DNA from: Oscillospiraceae bacterium
GTDB taxonomy: Bacteria; Bacillota; Clostridia; Oscillospirales; Oscillospiraceae
Reading direction: 5' to 3'
Assembly (NCBI GenBank): GCA_031266955.1
Contig: JAISAA010000020.1
Location: 1-12,345 of the forward strand
Length of the DNA: 12,345 nt
This document shows, in pieces, positions 5,772 through 12,345 of the stretch. Under the pieces are notes generated by a model. That model did not search any database and was not told where the DNA came from. It saw nothing but the letters and a program-made list of their open reading frames with translations. Each line of letters starts with the position of its first letter. The stretch's first letter is position 1. A program made the position numbers and the translations under genes.

Positions 5772-6701
5772 ATGAAAAAGCTGTTAAGTACGATCACACT
5801 CTTGCTCGCGTTCCTGTTTCTTCTTACCGCCTGCCAAAGCAAAGCGCCCGCCTCGGCGGGCGGCGCGGAAAGCCCGACGCCCCTGGCGTCGGGCTCCGAG
5901 ACTACGTCGGAGGAACCGGCCGTTGAAGCCCAAAAAATTCTGATAGGCAATTCCGGAGGGCCACGCCCTTACGCGTATCTCGACGACGACGAGACGACGT
6001 ACATAGGCTACGACTACGAACTGATCGCGGCCATCGACGAGGTTTTGCCGCAATACGAATTTGAAATCGAAGTCACTGAATTCGCGAGCATTTTTGCCGG
6101 AGTCGATTCCGGGCGCTATCTTATGGGTGTGAACAATATTACAAAAAAGCCTGAGCGCGAGGAAAAATATCTGTTCGGCAAGGAATTTTACTCCTACAAT
6201 ACGCACGGGCTTCTTGTGCGCAAGGACAACGCCGATATCTACGACGTTGAAGACCTCGGTGGAAAAAAGGTTTTCACAGCCGGCGACGGCGTTTTGTTTT
6301 CGGACGTATTCTACCGCACGTTCAACGAGCAGCACCCGGACAACGAGATCATAACGGTGCTTTCCGGCGCGGACTCGTTAAAAACGACGCAGGACCTTGT
6401 TGACGGAGTCGTGGATTTCGCGCTCAGCTCCGCCGTGAGCTTTGAGATTTCAAAGAACAGCTTTCCGGAGCTGTATGAATATTTGGAGCTCCGCCCGCTG
6501 ACGCCGGAGCAGACCAAGGAAATAGAAGACCCGTATGCGTGGTACATCTTCCCGAAAACGGACGAGGGGCAGCGGCTCGCGGACGCCGTTGACAACGCGC
6601 TTGTCGAGCTCGCGCGGACCGGAAAAATGCAGGAGCTTTCGATAAAATACTTCGGCTTCAATATGACCGGACGCAACGACGACGGTACGCCGGCGGGCTG
6701 A
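5772..6701 (+). CDS. Amino-acid ABC transporter substrate-binding lipoprotein (cystine-type candidate)
   Basis: 309 residues. The start at 5772 is chosen because GGAGG lies eight bases upstream and the protein then opens with a proper lipoprotein signal (MKKLLSTITLLLAFLFLLTA|C). Cys21 is the lipidated residue, anchoring it to the outer face of the membrane. Residues 22-50 form a Ser/Ala/Pro/Glu-rich linker. From about 52 it follows the family 3 binding-protein pattern: IGYDYELIAAI near 78-88, NNITKKPEREEKYLF near 117-131, LLVRKDNADIYDVEDLGGKK near 143-162, and DLVDGVVDFAL near 209-219. The NxITxxPERxxKYLF segment is close to TcyJ/TcyK-type cystine binders as I recall them, which fits the C-S lyase upstream, but other polar amino acids are possible. 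No separate promoter is visible, so it is probably co-transcribed with the lyase. The permease follows 16 bases later. Confidence 0.88.
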   Translation: MKKLLSTITLLLAFLFLLTACQSKAPASAGGAESPTPLASGSETTSEEPAVEAQKILIGNSGGPRPYAYLDDDETTYIGYDYELIAAIDEVLPQYEFEIEVTEFASIFAGVDSGRYLMGVNNITKKPEREEKYLFGKEFYSYNTHGLLVRKDNADIYDVEDLGGKKVFTAGDGVLFSDVFYRTFNEQHPDNEIITVLSGADSLKTTQDLVDGVVDFALSSAVSFEISKNSFPELYEYLELRPLTPEQTKEIEDPYAWYIFPKTDEGQRLADAVDNALVELARTGKMQELSIKYFGFNMTGRNDDGTPAG

Positions 6702-6717
6702 GAGGAATGACCGCTTA

Positions 6718-7470
6718 ATGATTTTCGATCCGAGGCTGGTGTTCACAAGGATACCGAAAATTCTGAAATACCTGCCGATAACAATGGAAATAGCGATCGG
6801 AGCGACGCTTATCAGCCTTATAATCGGGTTTATCGTCGCGCTGATCAAAATCCGAAAAGTGCCCGTGCTGCACCAAATCACGGCGTTTTACGTTTCGTTT
6901 ACGCGGGGCACGCCGATACTAGTTCAGCTCTACGCTACATATGTCGGGATCCCGATAATCCTCAGACTGTTCAACGCGCACTTCGGAACAAGTTTCTCCG
7001 TGAACGGGATCCCGCCGATAGTATTCGCGCTTCTCGCGCTGTCGCTGAATGACGCGGCGTATTCGTCAGAGGCCATCCGCGCCGCAATACAGGCCGTGGA
7101 CCGAGGCCAGATAGAGGCCGCGCATTCGATAGGTATGACGACTTGGCAGACGCTGCGCCGCATAATAATACCGGAATCGCTCGTAATAGCGCTGCCGAGT
7201 CTCGGTAACGCTTTCATAGGGATGATAAAGGGAACGTCGCTAGTATTCGTAACGGCTGTAGTCGAAATGAGCACCTACGGGCGGCAGCTTGCCGGGAGAG
7301 ATTTTAGATATCTTGAAATGTACGTTACGCTCGCGATCATTTACTGGGTAATAACATTCGTCGTATCAAAGCTGCTCAATTTGTGGGAACGCAAGCTGAA
7401 ATGCGACGAGCGGGCAGCGGGAGGAGGCGCCGGACGTGATACAGCTGCAAGGCTTACGGAAAAGGTTTGA
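6718..7470 (+). CDS. Amino-acid ABC transporter permease (HisM/TcyL type)
   Basis: 250 residues, an integral membrane protein with about five hydrophobic segments (near 22-44, 52-82, 99-118, 155-180 and 200-220). FTRGTPILVQLY at 61-72 is typical of the polar amino-acid permease family. The EAA loop that docks onto the ATPase is at 132-153 (IEAAHSIGMTTWQTLRR...IPES). Only one permease gene is present, so a homodimer is expected. The ATG is preceded by AGAGGA at a rather long spacing of about 11 bases. The last 35 bases overlap the ATPase gene, indicating coupling. Residues 229-250 form a polar, basic tail beyond the last membrane segment. Confidence 0.93.
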   Translation: MIFDPRLVFTRIPKILKYLPITMEIAIGATLISLIIGFIVALIKIRKVPVLHQITAFYVSFTRGTPILVQLYATYVGIPIILRLFNAHFGTSFSVNGIPPIVFALLALSLNDAAYSSEAIRAAIQAVDRGQIEAAHSIGMTTWQTLRRIIIPESLVIALPSLGNAFIGMIKGTSLVFVTAVVEMSTYGRQLAGRDFRYLEMYVTLAIIYWVITFVVSKLLNLWERKLKCDERAAGGGAGRDTAARLTEKV

Positions 7471-8191
7471 TAAGCATCAGGTCTTAAAGGGCATAGATTT
7501 CACGGCGCAGTTCGGCGAGGTGCTCGCGATAATCGGAGCGTCAGGCTCCGGAAAAAGCACGCTTTTGCGCTGCATCGACTTTCTCGAAACGCCCGACGAG
7601 GGGATCATAACGCTTGCCGGACGCAGCTTTGACGCCGCGAAAGCGACAAAATCGGATATCGCGTATATGCGGCGCAACACCGCTATGGTATTCCAGAATT
7701 TCAATCTTTTCAAATACAAAACGGCGCTTGAAAACATCACGGAGGGGATGATAACCGTACAAAAGCGCCCGAAAGCCGAGGCGGAAAAGCGGGCGAGGGA
7801 GCTTCTTGAAAAAGTCGGGCTCGGTGACAGGATGGATTATTATCCGAGCAAGCTTTCCGGCGGACAGCAGCAGCGCGTGGCGATAGCGCGCTCACTCGCG
7901 TTAGAGCCGCGGGCAATGCTGCTCGACGAGCCGACCTCGGCGCTTGACCCGGAGATGATAGCCGAGGTGCTGACGGTGATAAAAAACGTAGCGCGGGAAC
8001 GCAGCCGCGCCATGATAATAGTATCGCACGAGATGAATTTCGTCTACGAGATAGCCGACCGCGTGATATTCCTCGACGAGGGCGAGGTTTTGGAGAACGG
8101 CACGCCGCTCGAGGTCTTCGGCGCGCCGAAAACCGAACGCGCGCGTCAATTCATCTCGCGCGTCAATTTGTCGAATAATTATGTGATATGA
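7436..8191 (+). CDS. Amino-acid ABC transporter ATP-binding protein
   Basis: 251 residues, starting at GTG 7436 with GGAGGAGG eight bases upstream; the gene overlaps the permease by 35 bases. It energises the importer as a dimer on the cytoplasmic face. Visible motifs: Walker A GASGSGKST at 34-42, Q-loop glutamine near 87 (MVFQNFNLF), signature LSGGQQQR at 140-147, Walker B MLLDEPTSALD at 161-171, and switch histidine near 198 (IVSHEM). Length and motifs match the HisP/GlnQ/TcyN class. It is the last gene of the operon. The binding protein, permease and ATPase together make a complete importer. Confidence 0.95.
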   Translation: MIQLQGLRKRFDKHQVLKGIDFTAQFGEVLAIIGASGSGKSTLLRCIDFLETPDEGIITLAGRSFDAAKATKSDIAYMRRNTAMVFQNFNLFKYKTALENITEGMITVQKRPKAEAEKRARELLEKVGLGDRMDYYPSKLSGGQQQRVAIARSLALEPRAMLLDEPTSALDPEMIAEVLTVIKNVARERSRAMIIVSHEMNFVYEIADRVIFLDEGEVLENGTPLEVFGAPKTERARQFISRVNLSNNYVI

Positions 8192-8210
8192 TTTAACGTG
8201 CGTGCGCGCA

Positions 8211-8258
8211 CGGGGAACGCCGCGTTCGCGGCGACGTCGCGCGTAAGCGCGTTCCCCG
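8211..8258. repeat. Large hairpin after the ABC operon
   Basis: CGGGGAACGC (8211-8220) pairs with GCGTTCCCCG (8249-8258) around a GC-rich 28-base interior that can fold further. It lies 20 bases after the ATPase stop, with no T run behind it. It is likely an mRNA-end stabiliser or a REP-like unit rather than a classical terminator. Confidence 0.55.
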
Positions 8259-8313
8259 CGCCGCCGCGCATTTCAAGCAACACAACGGGTTGCGGAGAGG
8301 GGTGGGATGGTTC

Positions 8314-8404
8314 GTTCCCCCGTAGGGGCACCGCATGCCGTGCCCCTACAACCCTTTGCGCATCGCAGACCGGGCGCGATAAATCGCGCCCCTATCTCAT
8401 CCGT
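8314..8404. repeat. Palindromic direct repeat, copy 1
   Basis: This 91-base unit matches 8478-8568 with three mismatches. It holds two hairpins: a 28-base palindrome at 8322-8349 (arm GTAGGGGCACCGCA, one mismatch) and GGGCGCGAT/ATCGCGCCC around AA at 8372-8391. It is non-coding and similar in style to REP or MITE-like repeats of GC-rich Clostridia. Confidence 0.85.
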
Positions 8405-8419
8405 TCCCCCGTCCTGTAG

Positions 8420-8441
8420 GGGACGCCGTCCTCGGCGTCCC
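8420..8441. repeat. Hairpin between the two repeat copies
   Basis: GGGACGCCG (8420-8428), TCCT loop, CGGCGTCCC (8433-8441): a perfect 9-bp stem preceded by GTCCTGTA. It resembles the flanking palindromes in style (a run of G, then a perfect arm) but differs in sequence, so it is a second repeat type in the block. Confidence 0.75.
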
Positions 8442-8477
8442 GCCGTCCTTAAATTCCTCTCTGCGGAGGGGTGATCC

Positions 8478-8568
8478 GTTCCCCCGTAGGGGCACGGCAT
8501 GCCGTGCCCCTACAACCGTTTGCGCATCGCAGACCGGGCGCGATAAATCACGCCCCTATCTCATCCGT
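8478..8568. repeat. Palindromic direct repeat, copy 2
   Basis: Second copy of the 91-base unit, offset 164 bases from copy 1. Its 28-base palindrome (8486-8513, arm GTAGGGGCACGGCA) is perfect, while the GGGCGCGAT stem carries one mismatch relative to copy 1. With copy 1 and the other hairpins it fills nearly all of the 391-base gap 8192-8582. No gene, promoter or T-run terminator was found there. Confidence 0.85.
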
Positions 8569-8582
8569 CCGCGCCGCCGCAT

Positions 8583-10991
8583 TTAGCTGCTCTCGCTGAC
8601 GTACAGCGCGACGCGGCTTTGGATGAGCCTTGCCGTTTCCTCGGCTGTTTTCACCTTGGCGTAAAACGCGCCGAGTTCCTCGTTTACGATGTTCTCGACC
8701 GTCGAATCCCCGGACGAGAGCGTCGTCGCGCCCTCTATTGCCGCGCGGACGCGGGCGACGTCCGCTTCCGTGAGCGCGTAGTTTTGGAATTTGGGCAGCG
8801 TCATATCGAAATCGTCGAGAGACTGCGCGGGAAACGTCGCGAGCATTATCTGGAATTCGCTCAGCGTTAAGTTTTCGGCGGCGCGCTCCGTGAGCGGCTT
8901 CATTTCCTCCGCCGCGCGGCGCTCGAACACGTTTTTGTTCAGCGAAAAACATTCCTCTTTGAGGCTGCGGCCGCTCATAGTGATAGCTCCGCTCCTGAAT
9001 TTCGGCTCAAAATCCTCCGCGAGCGTCGAGGCGATGAAGCTCCAGGCGGCTTCGGGGTGTTTCGATGCGGAGGAAACCGCGTATTCGGCGACGGGCACTA
9101 TGACGCCGCCGTTTTCGCCGTAAGTGGGATAGCCGACGAACGCTATGGGCTCTCCGAACAAGTCGGTCTCCAAGGTGCGCGCGTCGCGCGGGCTTGTCAG
9201 CGCGACGGCCTCGAGCAGCACGCCGTCCTCCCGGCGGAGCCGCCGGTACCCGTCTTCCAGGAATTCGTTGACGTCCACGTTCTCGTAATCGTGTATAGGC
9301 GGCATACGCTCGGAAAGCCTCAACTGCGCGATGAATTCCGGGCTGTCGAAGCGCGTTTCGCCGGTGGACAGATCGACGAACCGGGAGAGCGAGCGCAGCA
9401 TTTTGCGCATCCACGCCTGCTGACCGTCCAGAAACCTCCAAAGCTCGTCGTAAATCGTGGCGTCGGGGTATTTATCCGCGATGGCTTCAAGCTCCTCGGG
9501 AGTTATCGTTTCGACGTCGCCGAATATCGACTGCTTGCCGGCAAGCGTCGCGACTGTGAAGGACGGGGTTATCAGATAAAGCTTATCGCCCGTGGCGGTG
9601 GCGTTGAGAACGTTTGTGAAAAGGTCGTACCGCGAGATACCGTCGTCGGCGTCGAGGAACGGATAGAGGTCGGCGAACACGCCTTTTGAGATGTATTTGA
9701 TCATATTTATGCCGGAATTAACGCCGCCCGAATCTACATTTAAGGTCGACCCTCTTGCGAAGCTGAACAGGTCGGGCGGGTTATTGCTCATAATATCAAG
9801 GTCGAATTTCAGAATATCCTCGCCGAATTCAGTTACCTCGATGCGGGCGGTCTTGCTTGTCCTGTTGAATTCGAGCACCGCGTTGTGCGTCAGTCCGTCG
9901 AGATACGGCGTGGACAGGCGCAGAAGCGCTTTGTCGCCGAGCGTGGCGTCAGGATTCGGCGTCAGGCGCACAAGGGAGCGCTTGATTCCGCCGCTGTCTA
10001 TTTTTACCGCCAAAAATTCGCCGTTCTCGGCGGCGGCGAACATTAACAGATAAGAAATGTCGATGTCCGAATGTATGAAGTCGACGATAGTTTCGCCCTC
10101 CATCGCGTCGATATCAAAGCCTAAAAGCTTTGTACTGCCGCGCGAAGTGTAAAACGAGTGCGCGCCCGCGCCGGCGAATACGCCGTAAGGCTCTATTTCG
10201 CCGGTGCCGGGGGAGGTTTTGGCGGCTTTGCCTGTCGCGAAGTCGAGCGTTGTCGCCGCGAATTGTGCGGGGTCGGCGGAGTAATCTATCGTTATGTAGG
10301 CGACGTTTCCGTCGTTCGCGCGCGCCAGAGAGGATATGCTGTATTGATTCTCCGACGCGGTGAATTTCCACGCGCCGGACGCGCCGTCGAAAACGTAAAC
10401 GCATTGCTTCCCGACGTCGAGCAGATAGATATTGTCCGCACTGTCAGTTTCAACGCCGTAGATCATCGACGGCGCGCCGTCCGGAAGCTCCGATAGATCG
10501 AAGGAGTACAACTCCGCGCCGTCGGGCGACACGCGGACAAGCTCTTCCTTGACCGCCGCGAGGTTTACGTTGTCCGGGTCGGGATAGACGTACCGCGAAA
10601 CGACAAACGCCCCGCCGTCCTCACAGGCGGCGAAGCCTGTTATCGAATAGCCCGTGAAAAGCTCGGAATACGGTTCCGGGCTATCGCGGCTCCAAAGCGC
10701 CGTTTCTTCAGGGCTGTCCGGCGAGACTGATACGAGCCTCGGGCTGCCGGGAGAGGATATTTGGTCGTCGAAATAGACTTTGCCGGCGGCGTAGTCGTAA
10801 AACGACGCGCCGTCAACGCGCGCGGGCAGCACGGTTTCGGTGTACGCGTGCTCCAGCGGGGGCGGCGGCGTACCGGGAACCTCGGACGGCGTTTCGCCGC
10901 CCGTCCGCCGGGTACAGCCCGCCGAGGAAAAAACCGCGGAAAATGCCGAGAAAAATGCCAAGATAAGCGCTAAAAGCTTTTTCGTTTTCAT
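8583..10991 (-). CDS. Large lipoprotein: beta-propeller-like N-part plus family 1 solute-binding domain
   Basis: 802 residues. The signal peptide has lipobox SSAGC with Cys26, followed by a Pro/Gly/Thr linker to about 46, so it is anchored on the outer face of the membrane. Residues 50-350 have repeated strand-rich blocks such as DNIYLLDVGKQCVYVFD and GNVAYITIDYS, as in a beta-propeller. From about 354 (KALLRLSTPYLDGLTHNAVL) it reads as a family 1 extracellular solute-binding protein: EFNRTSKTARIEVTEF, then PDLFSF, KGVFADLYPFLDAD, and HPEAAWSFIASTL near the C-terminal third. Ordinary family 1 binders are about 400-450 residues. Two-part lipoproteins of this kind occur in Clostridia; their ligand is unknown and oligosaccharides are only a guess. 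No permease or ATPase gene is adjacent. GGAAAGGG lies about seven bases before the ATG. Confidence 0.8.
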   Translation of the reverse strand: MKTKKLLALILAFFSAFSAVFSSAGCTRRTGGETPSEVPGTPPPPLEHAYTETVLPARVDGASFYDYAAGKVYFDDQISSPGSPRLVSVSPDSPEETALWSRDSPEPYSELFTGYSITGFAACEDGGAFVVSRYVYPDPDNVNLAAVKEELVRVSPDGAELYSFDLSELPDGAPSMIYGVETDSADNIYLLDVGKQCVYVFDGASGAWKFTASENQYSISSLARANDGNVAYITIDYSADPAQFAATTLDFATGKAAKTSPGTGEIEPYGVFAGAGAHSFYTSRGSTKLLGFDIDAMEGETIVDFIHSDIDISYLLMFAAAENGEFLAVKIDSGGIKRSLVRLTPNPDATLGDKALLRLSTPYLDGLTHNAVLEFNRTSKTARIEVTEFGEDILKFDLDIMSNNPPDLFSFARGSTLNVDSGGVNSGINMIKYISKGVFADLYPFLDADDGISRYDLFTNVLNATATGDKLYLITPSFTVATLAGKQSIFGDVETITPEELEAIADKYPDATIYDELWRFLDGQQAWMRKMLRSLSRFVDLSTGETRFDSPEFIAQLRLSERMPPIHDYENVDVNEFLEDGYRRLRREDGVLLEAVALTSPRDARTLETDLFGEPIAFVGYPTYGENGGVIVPVAEYAVSSASKHPEAAWSFIASTLAEDFEPKFRSGAITMSGRSLKEECFSLNKNVFERRAAEEMKPLTERAAENLTLSEFQIMLATFPAQSLDDFDMTLPKFQNYALTEADVARVRAAIEGATTLSSGDSTVENIVNEELGAFYAKVKTAEETARLIQSRVALYVSESS

Positions 10992-11035
10992 TTTTTTACC
11001 CTTTCCGTTTTTTTATTTTGAGCCTTATGGCTTCC

Positions 11036-11064
11036 ATCATAGCACGATTCGACCGAAAGCGCAA
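11036..11064 (-). promoter_or_regulatory. Promoter of the large lipoprotein gene, extended -10
   Basis: The minus strand shows TTGCGC (11064-11059), a 17-base spacer ending in TGC, and TATGAT (11041-11036). The TGn before the -10 makes it an extended -10 type, compensating for a weak -35. The start is expected near 11029, about 38 bases before the ATG. Confidence 0.65.
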
Positions 11065-11097
11065 TAAACGCTTCGTTGACAGAGCCGATTTGCGCTC

Positions 11098-11140
11098 TGA
11101 ATAAAAACCGGGAAAAGTTTTTAAGCTTTTCCCGGTTTTT
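11098..11140 (-). terminator. Rho-independent terminator after the SDR gene
   Basis: AAAAACCGGGAAAAG (11103-11117) and CTTTTCCCGGTTTTT (11126-11140) form a perfect 15-bp stem around eight bases. On the minus strand it ends in TTTTTATT and lies 28 bases after the dehydrogenase stop, separating that gene from the lipoprotein promoter downstream. It would also work on the plus strand. Confidence 0.9.
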
Positions 11141-11168
11141 GAATCTGCGTATTGCCCGAACTGAAATC

Positions 11169-12254
11169 TTACTGCTTGTGGTTCGCGACCCAATCAAGGT
11201 CGGCGCGCGCCATTCCGAAGGTCTCCATCGGGACGCTCGGGTCGGCGGGGGCGCCGCCGAACATAGAGGGCGGGGCGGGATATTCCTCGCCGGGGTGCTC
11301 GGCCTCCCACGTTTTGCGCTGTTCCTCCATTTGCTTGCGGAAGTCCGCCATACGCGCGGCTTGCTCCTCGGCGTCTTTTTTAAGCTGCTCCATACCCTCG
11401 ACGGAGGTCCACTGGATAAACTTCTTGAACGTGTTGTCGCCGAGCGGGTTTGTGAGGGCGCCGTCCGGGCCGCCGTAAGCGGGGATACACATAGGCAGGC
11501 CGTTGTCGATGGCGTATTTCATCGCCTCGGCGAGTCTTACTGGGTCGATACCCGTCGCGTGGATGCTCTTGAGCATATTGATCGTGCCCTCGGATGTGTG
11601 GTACCCGGAGTTTTTGAGATGCTCGGGACGCGTTTTGATCGCCTCGCCGATGTTGGAGTTGATGTTCGCGGGGCACTGCACGGTGACGCCGATGCCGTAG
11701 GGCTTCAGTGCGTCGTAATAGCTGTAGGCCAGGTTGTTGACGGCGGCCTTGGACACGGAATACGGCGCGTCTGTGCCGTAGCCGTCGAAAGCGCCCATCG
11801 AAGACACGACGCAGATGTGCGCCTCCTCCTTCGGCACTCCGTCCTTACCGCCGTAGGCCTTGATCATACGCGGCACGAAGATGACGAAGCCGTTGATGAC
11901 GCCGTGCAGGTTGACGCCGAGCACCCAGTCGTAGTCCTCGAACGTGGACGCCTCGGCGGGGCCGAACGTGTTGACGCCCGCTGTGTTGAACACCAGATGC
12001 GGCGGGCCGCCCCAATGCTTTTCCGCCTTGTCGGCGGCGGCTATGTACTCTTCGCGGTTCGTGAGGTCCATCTTGATGCCGAGGGCGTCGATGCCGAGGC
12101 CTTTCAGCTCCGCCACAGCCTTGTCGATGGCCTCCTGACGGATATCGACGATCGTGACCTTCACGCCGAGCCCTCCGAACAGCTTTGCCTGGCCGAGTCC
12201 GGCGCCCGACGCGCCTCCGGTGATGAATGCGATTTTACCTGCGTAGTTTTTCAT
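11169..12254 (-). CDS. Short-chain dehydrogenase/reductase with C-terminal extension
   Basis: 361 residues; classical SDRs have about 250. The start at 12254 is chosen because GGGAG lies about eight bases upstream and the protein then begins MKNYAGKIAFITGG, right at the Rossmann fold; codons further up overlap the promoter. Motifs: TGGASGAGLG at 12-21 (nucleotide loop), Asp37 at the end of strand 2 (favours NAD over NADP), NTAG at 90-93, catalytic Ser near 151-152, and YSVSK with Tyr165 and Lys169. Residues 280-361 are an added charged tail, probably helical (QLKKDAEEQAARMADFRKQM), then a Pro/Gly-rich end. It oxidises or reduces an alcohol/ketone of unknown identity; steroid or terpenoid substrates are possible. 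21 of 22 Ile codons are ATC, unlike the neighbouring transport operon. Monocistronic. Confidence 0.88.
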   Translation of the reverse strand: MKNYAGKIAFITGGASGAGLGQAKLFGGLGVKVTIVDIRQEAIDKAVAELKGLGIDALGIKMDLTNREEYIAAADKAEKHWGGPPHLVFNTAGVNTFGPAEASTFEDYDWVLGVNLHGVINGFVIFVPRMIKAYGGKDGVPKEEAHICVVSSMGAFDGYGTDAPYSVSKAAVNNLAYSYYDALKPYGIGVTVQCPANINSNIGEAIKTRPEHLKNSGYHTSEGTINMLKSIHATGIDPVRLAEAMKYAIDNGLPMCIPAYGGPDGALTNPLGDNTFKKFIQWTSVEGMEQLKKDAEEQAARMADFRKQMEEQRKTWEAEHPGEEYPAPPSMFGGAPADPSVPMETFGMARADLDWVANHKQ

Positions 12255-12295
12255 TTGGCACACTCCCATAAAAATTTTATTTGCGGGGGCAGATT

Positions 12296-12307
12296 TACTG
12301 TACAGTA
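12296..12307. promoter_or_regulatory. Perfect palindrome at the SDR transcription start, candidate operator
   Basis: TACTGTACAGTA is a perfect 12-base palindrome covering the expected transcription start and touching the edge of the -10. A TetR-type or similar repressor bound here would block the promoter. No regulator gene is visible in the window. Confidence 0.5.
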
Positions 12308-12335
12308 TAATATAGGTAAACGCGGCGGTTGTCAA
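12307..12335 (-). promoter_or_regulatory. Sigma-A promoter of the SDR gene
   Basis: The minus strand shows a perfect TTGACA (12335-12330), a 17-base spacer and TATTAT (12312-12307). The expected start is near 12300, about 45 bases before the ATG at 12254. Nothing else is recognisable in the last ten bases of the window. Confidence 0.8.
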
Positions 12336-12345
12336 GATGTTTTTT

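Noticed and set aside
8314..8568. CRISPR-like direct repeats
   Set aside because: There are only two long copies, each internally palindromic, with a structured sequence between them and no cas genes. They fit a REP/MITE-type repeat instead.
12298..12305. CTGTACAG read as a LexA box
   Set aside because: The proteobacterial box needs CTG and CAG ten bases apart and the Bacillota box is GAAC-N4-GTTC; neither spacing is met.
12255..12335. Longer N-terminus of the SDR from ATG 12335 or 12269
   Set aside because: The first overlaps the promoter -35 and the second has no ribosome binding site; the Rossmann fold begins directly at the ATG at 12254.

Overview
The window looks like chromosomal DNA from a GC-rich member of the Bacillota, most likely an uncultured or gut-type Clostridia (Oscillospiraceae-like). 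This is inferred from the rpsF-ssb-rpsR order on one strand, strong AGGAGG-type ribosome binding sites, sigma-A promoters of TTGACA-17-TATAAT type, two lipoproteins with clear lipoboxes, and a block of palindromic repeats of a kind I associate with such genomes. No rRNA, tRNA, CRISPR array, transposase or integrase gene was found.

Layout, left to right. Positions 1-24 hold the first codons of a gene running off the left edge (minus strand) with its own strong promoter. Positions 114-971 (minus) encode an orphan Bro-N/DinD-like protein. Positions 1181-2947 (plus) encode a 588-residue protein that looks like two MoaF-type modules in tandem, which would give four lipocalin-like barrels. It converges on the rpsF-ssb-rpsR operon (minus, 4157-3037), and both share a bidirectional terminator at 2965-2997. 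A 390-base divergent region (4158-4547) carries the rpsF promoter, four hairpins in a row and the promoter of the next operon.

Positions 4548-8191 (plus) form a self-contained uptake and catabolism operon: a MalY/PatB-type C-S lyase, a possible coupled 23-codon ORF, then the binding lipoprotein, permease and ATPase of a polar amino-acid ABC importer. The simplest reading is import of cystine or a related sulfur amino acid followed by beta-elimination to pyruvate, ammonia and a thiol or H2S. Positions 8192-8582 are a non-coding block of palindromic repeats lying between convergent genes. Positions 8583-10991 (minus) encode an 802-residue lipoprotein with a beta-propeller-like front and a family 1 solute-binding back. 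Positions 11169-12254 (minus) encode a short-chain dehydrogenase with a long charged C-terminal extension, with a perfect 12-base palindrome at its promoter.

The observations most worth following up are: a repeat of about 80-95 bases found in the same relative orientation directly upstream of two unrelated promoters, with a fragment at a third; the duplicated MoaF protein, whose two halves differ in isoleucine codon use; the small ORF coupled to the lyase; and the palindromic repeat block between convergent genes.
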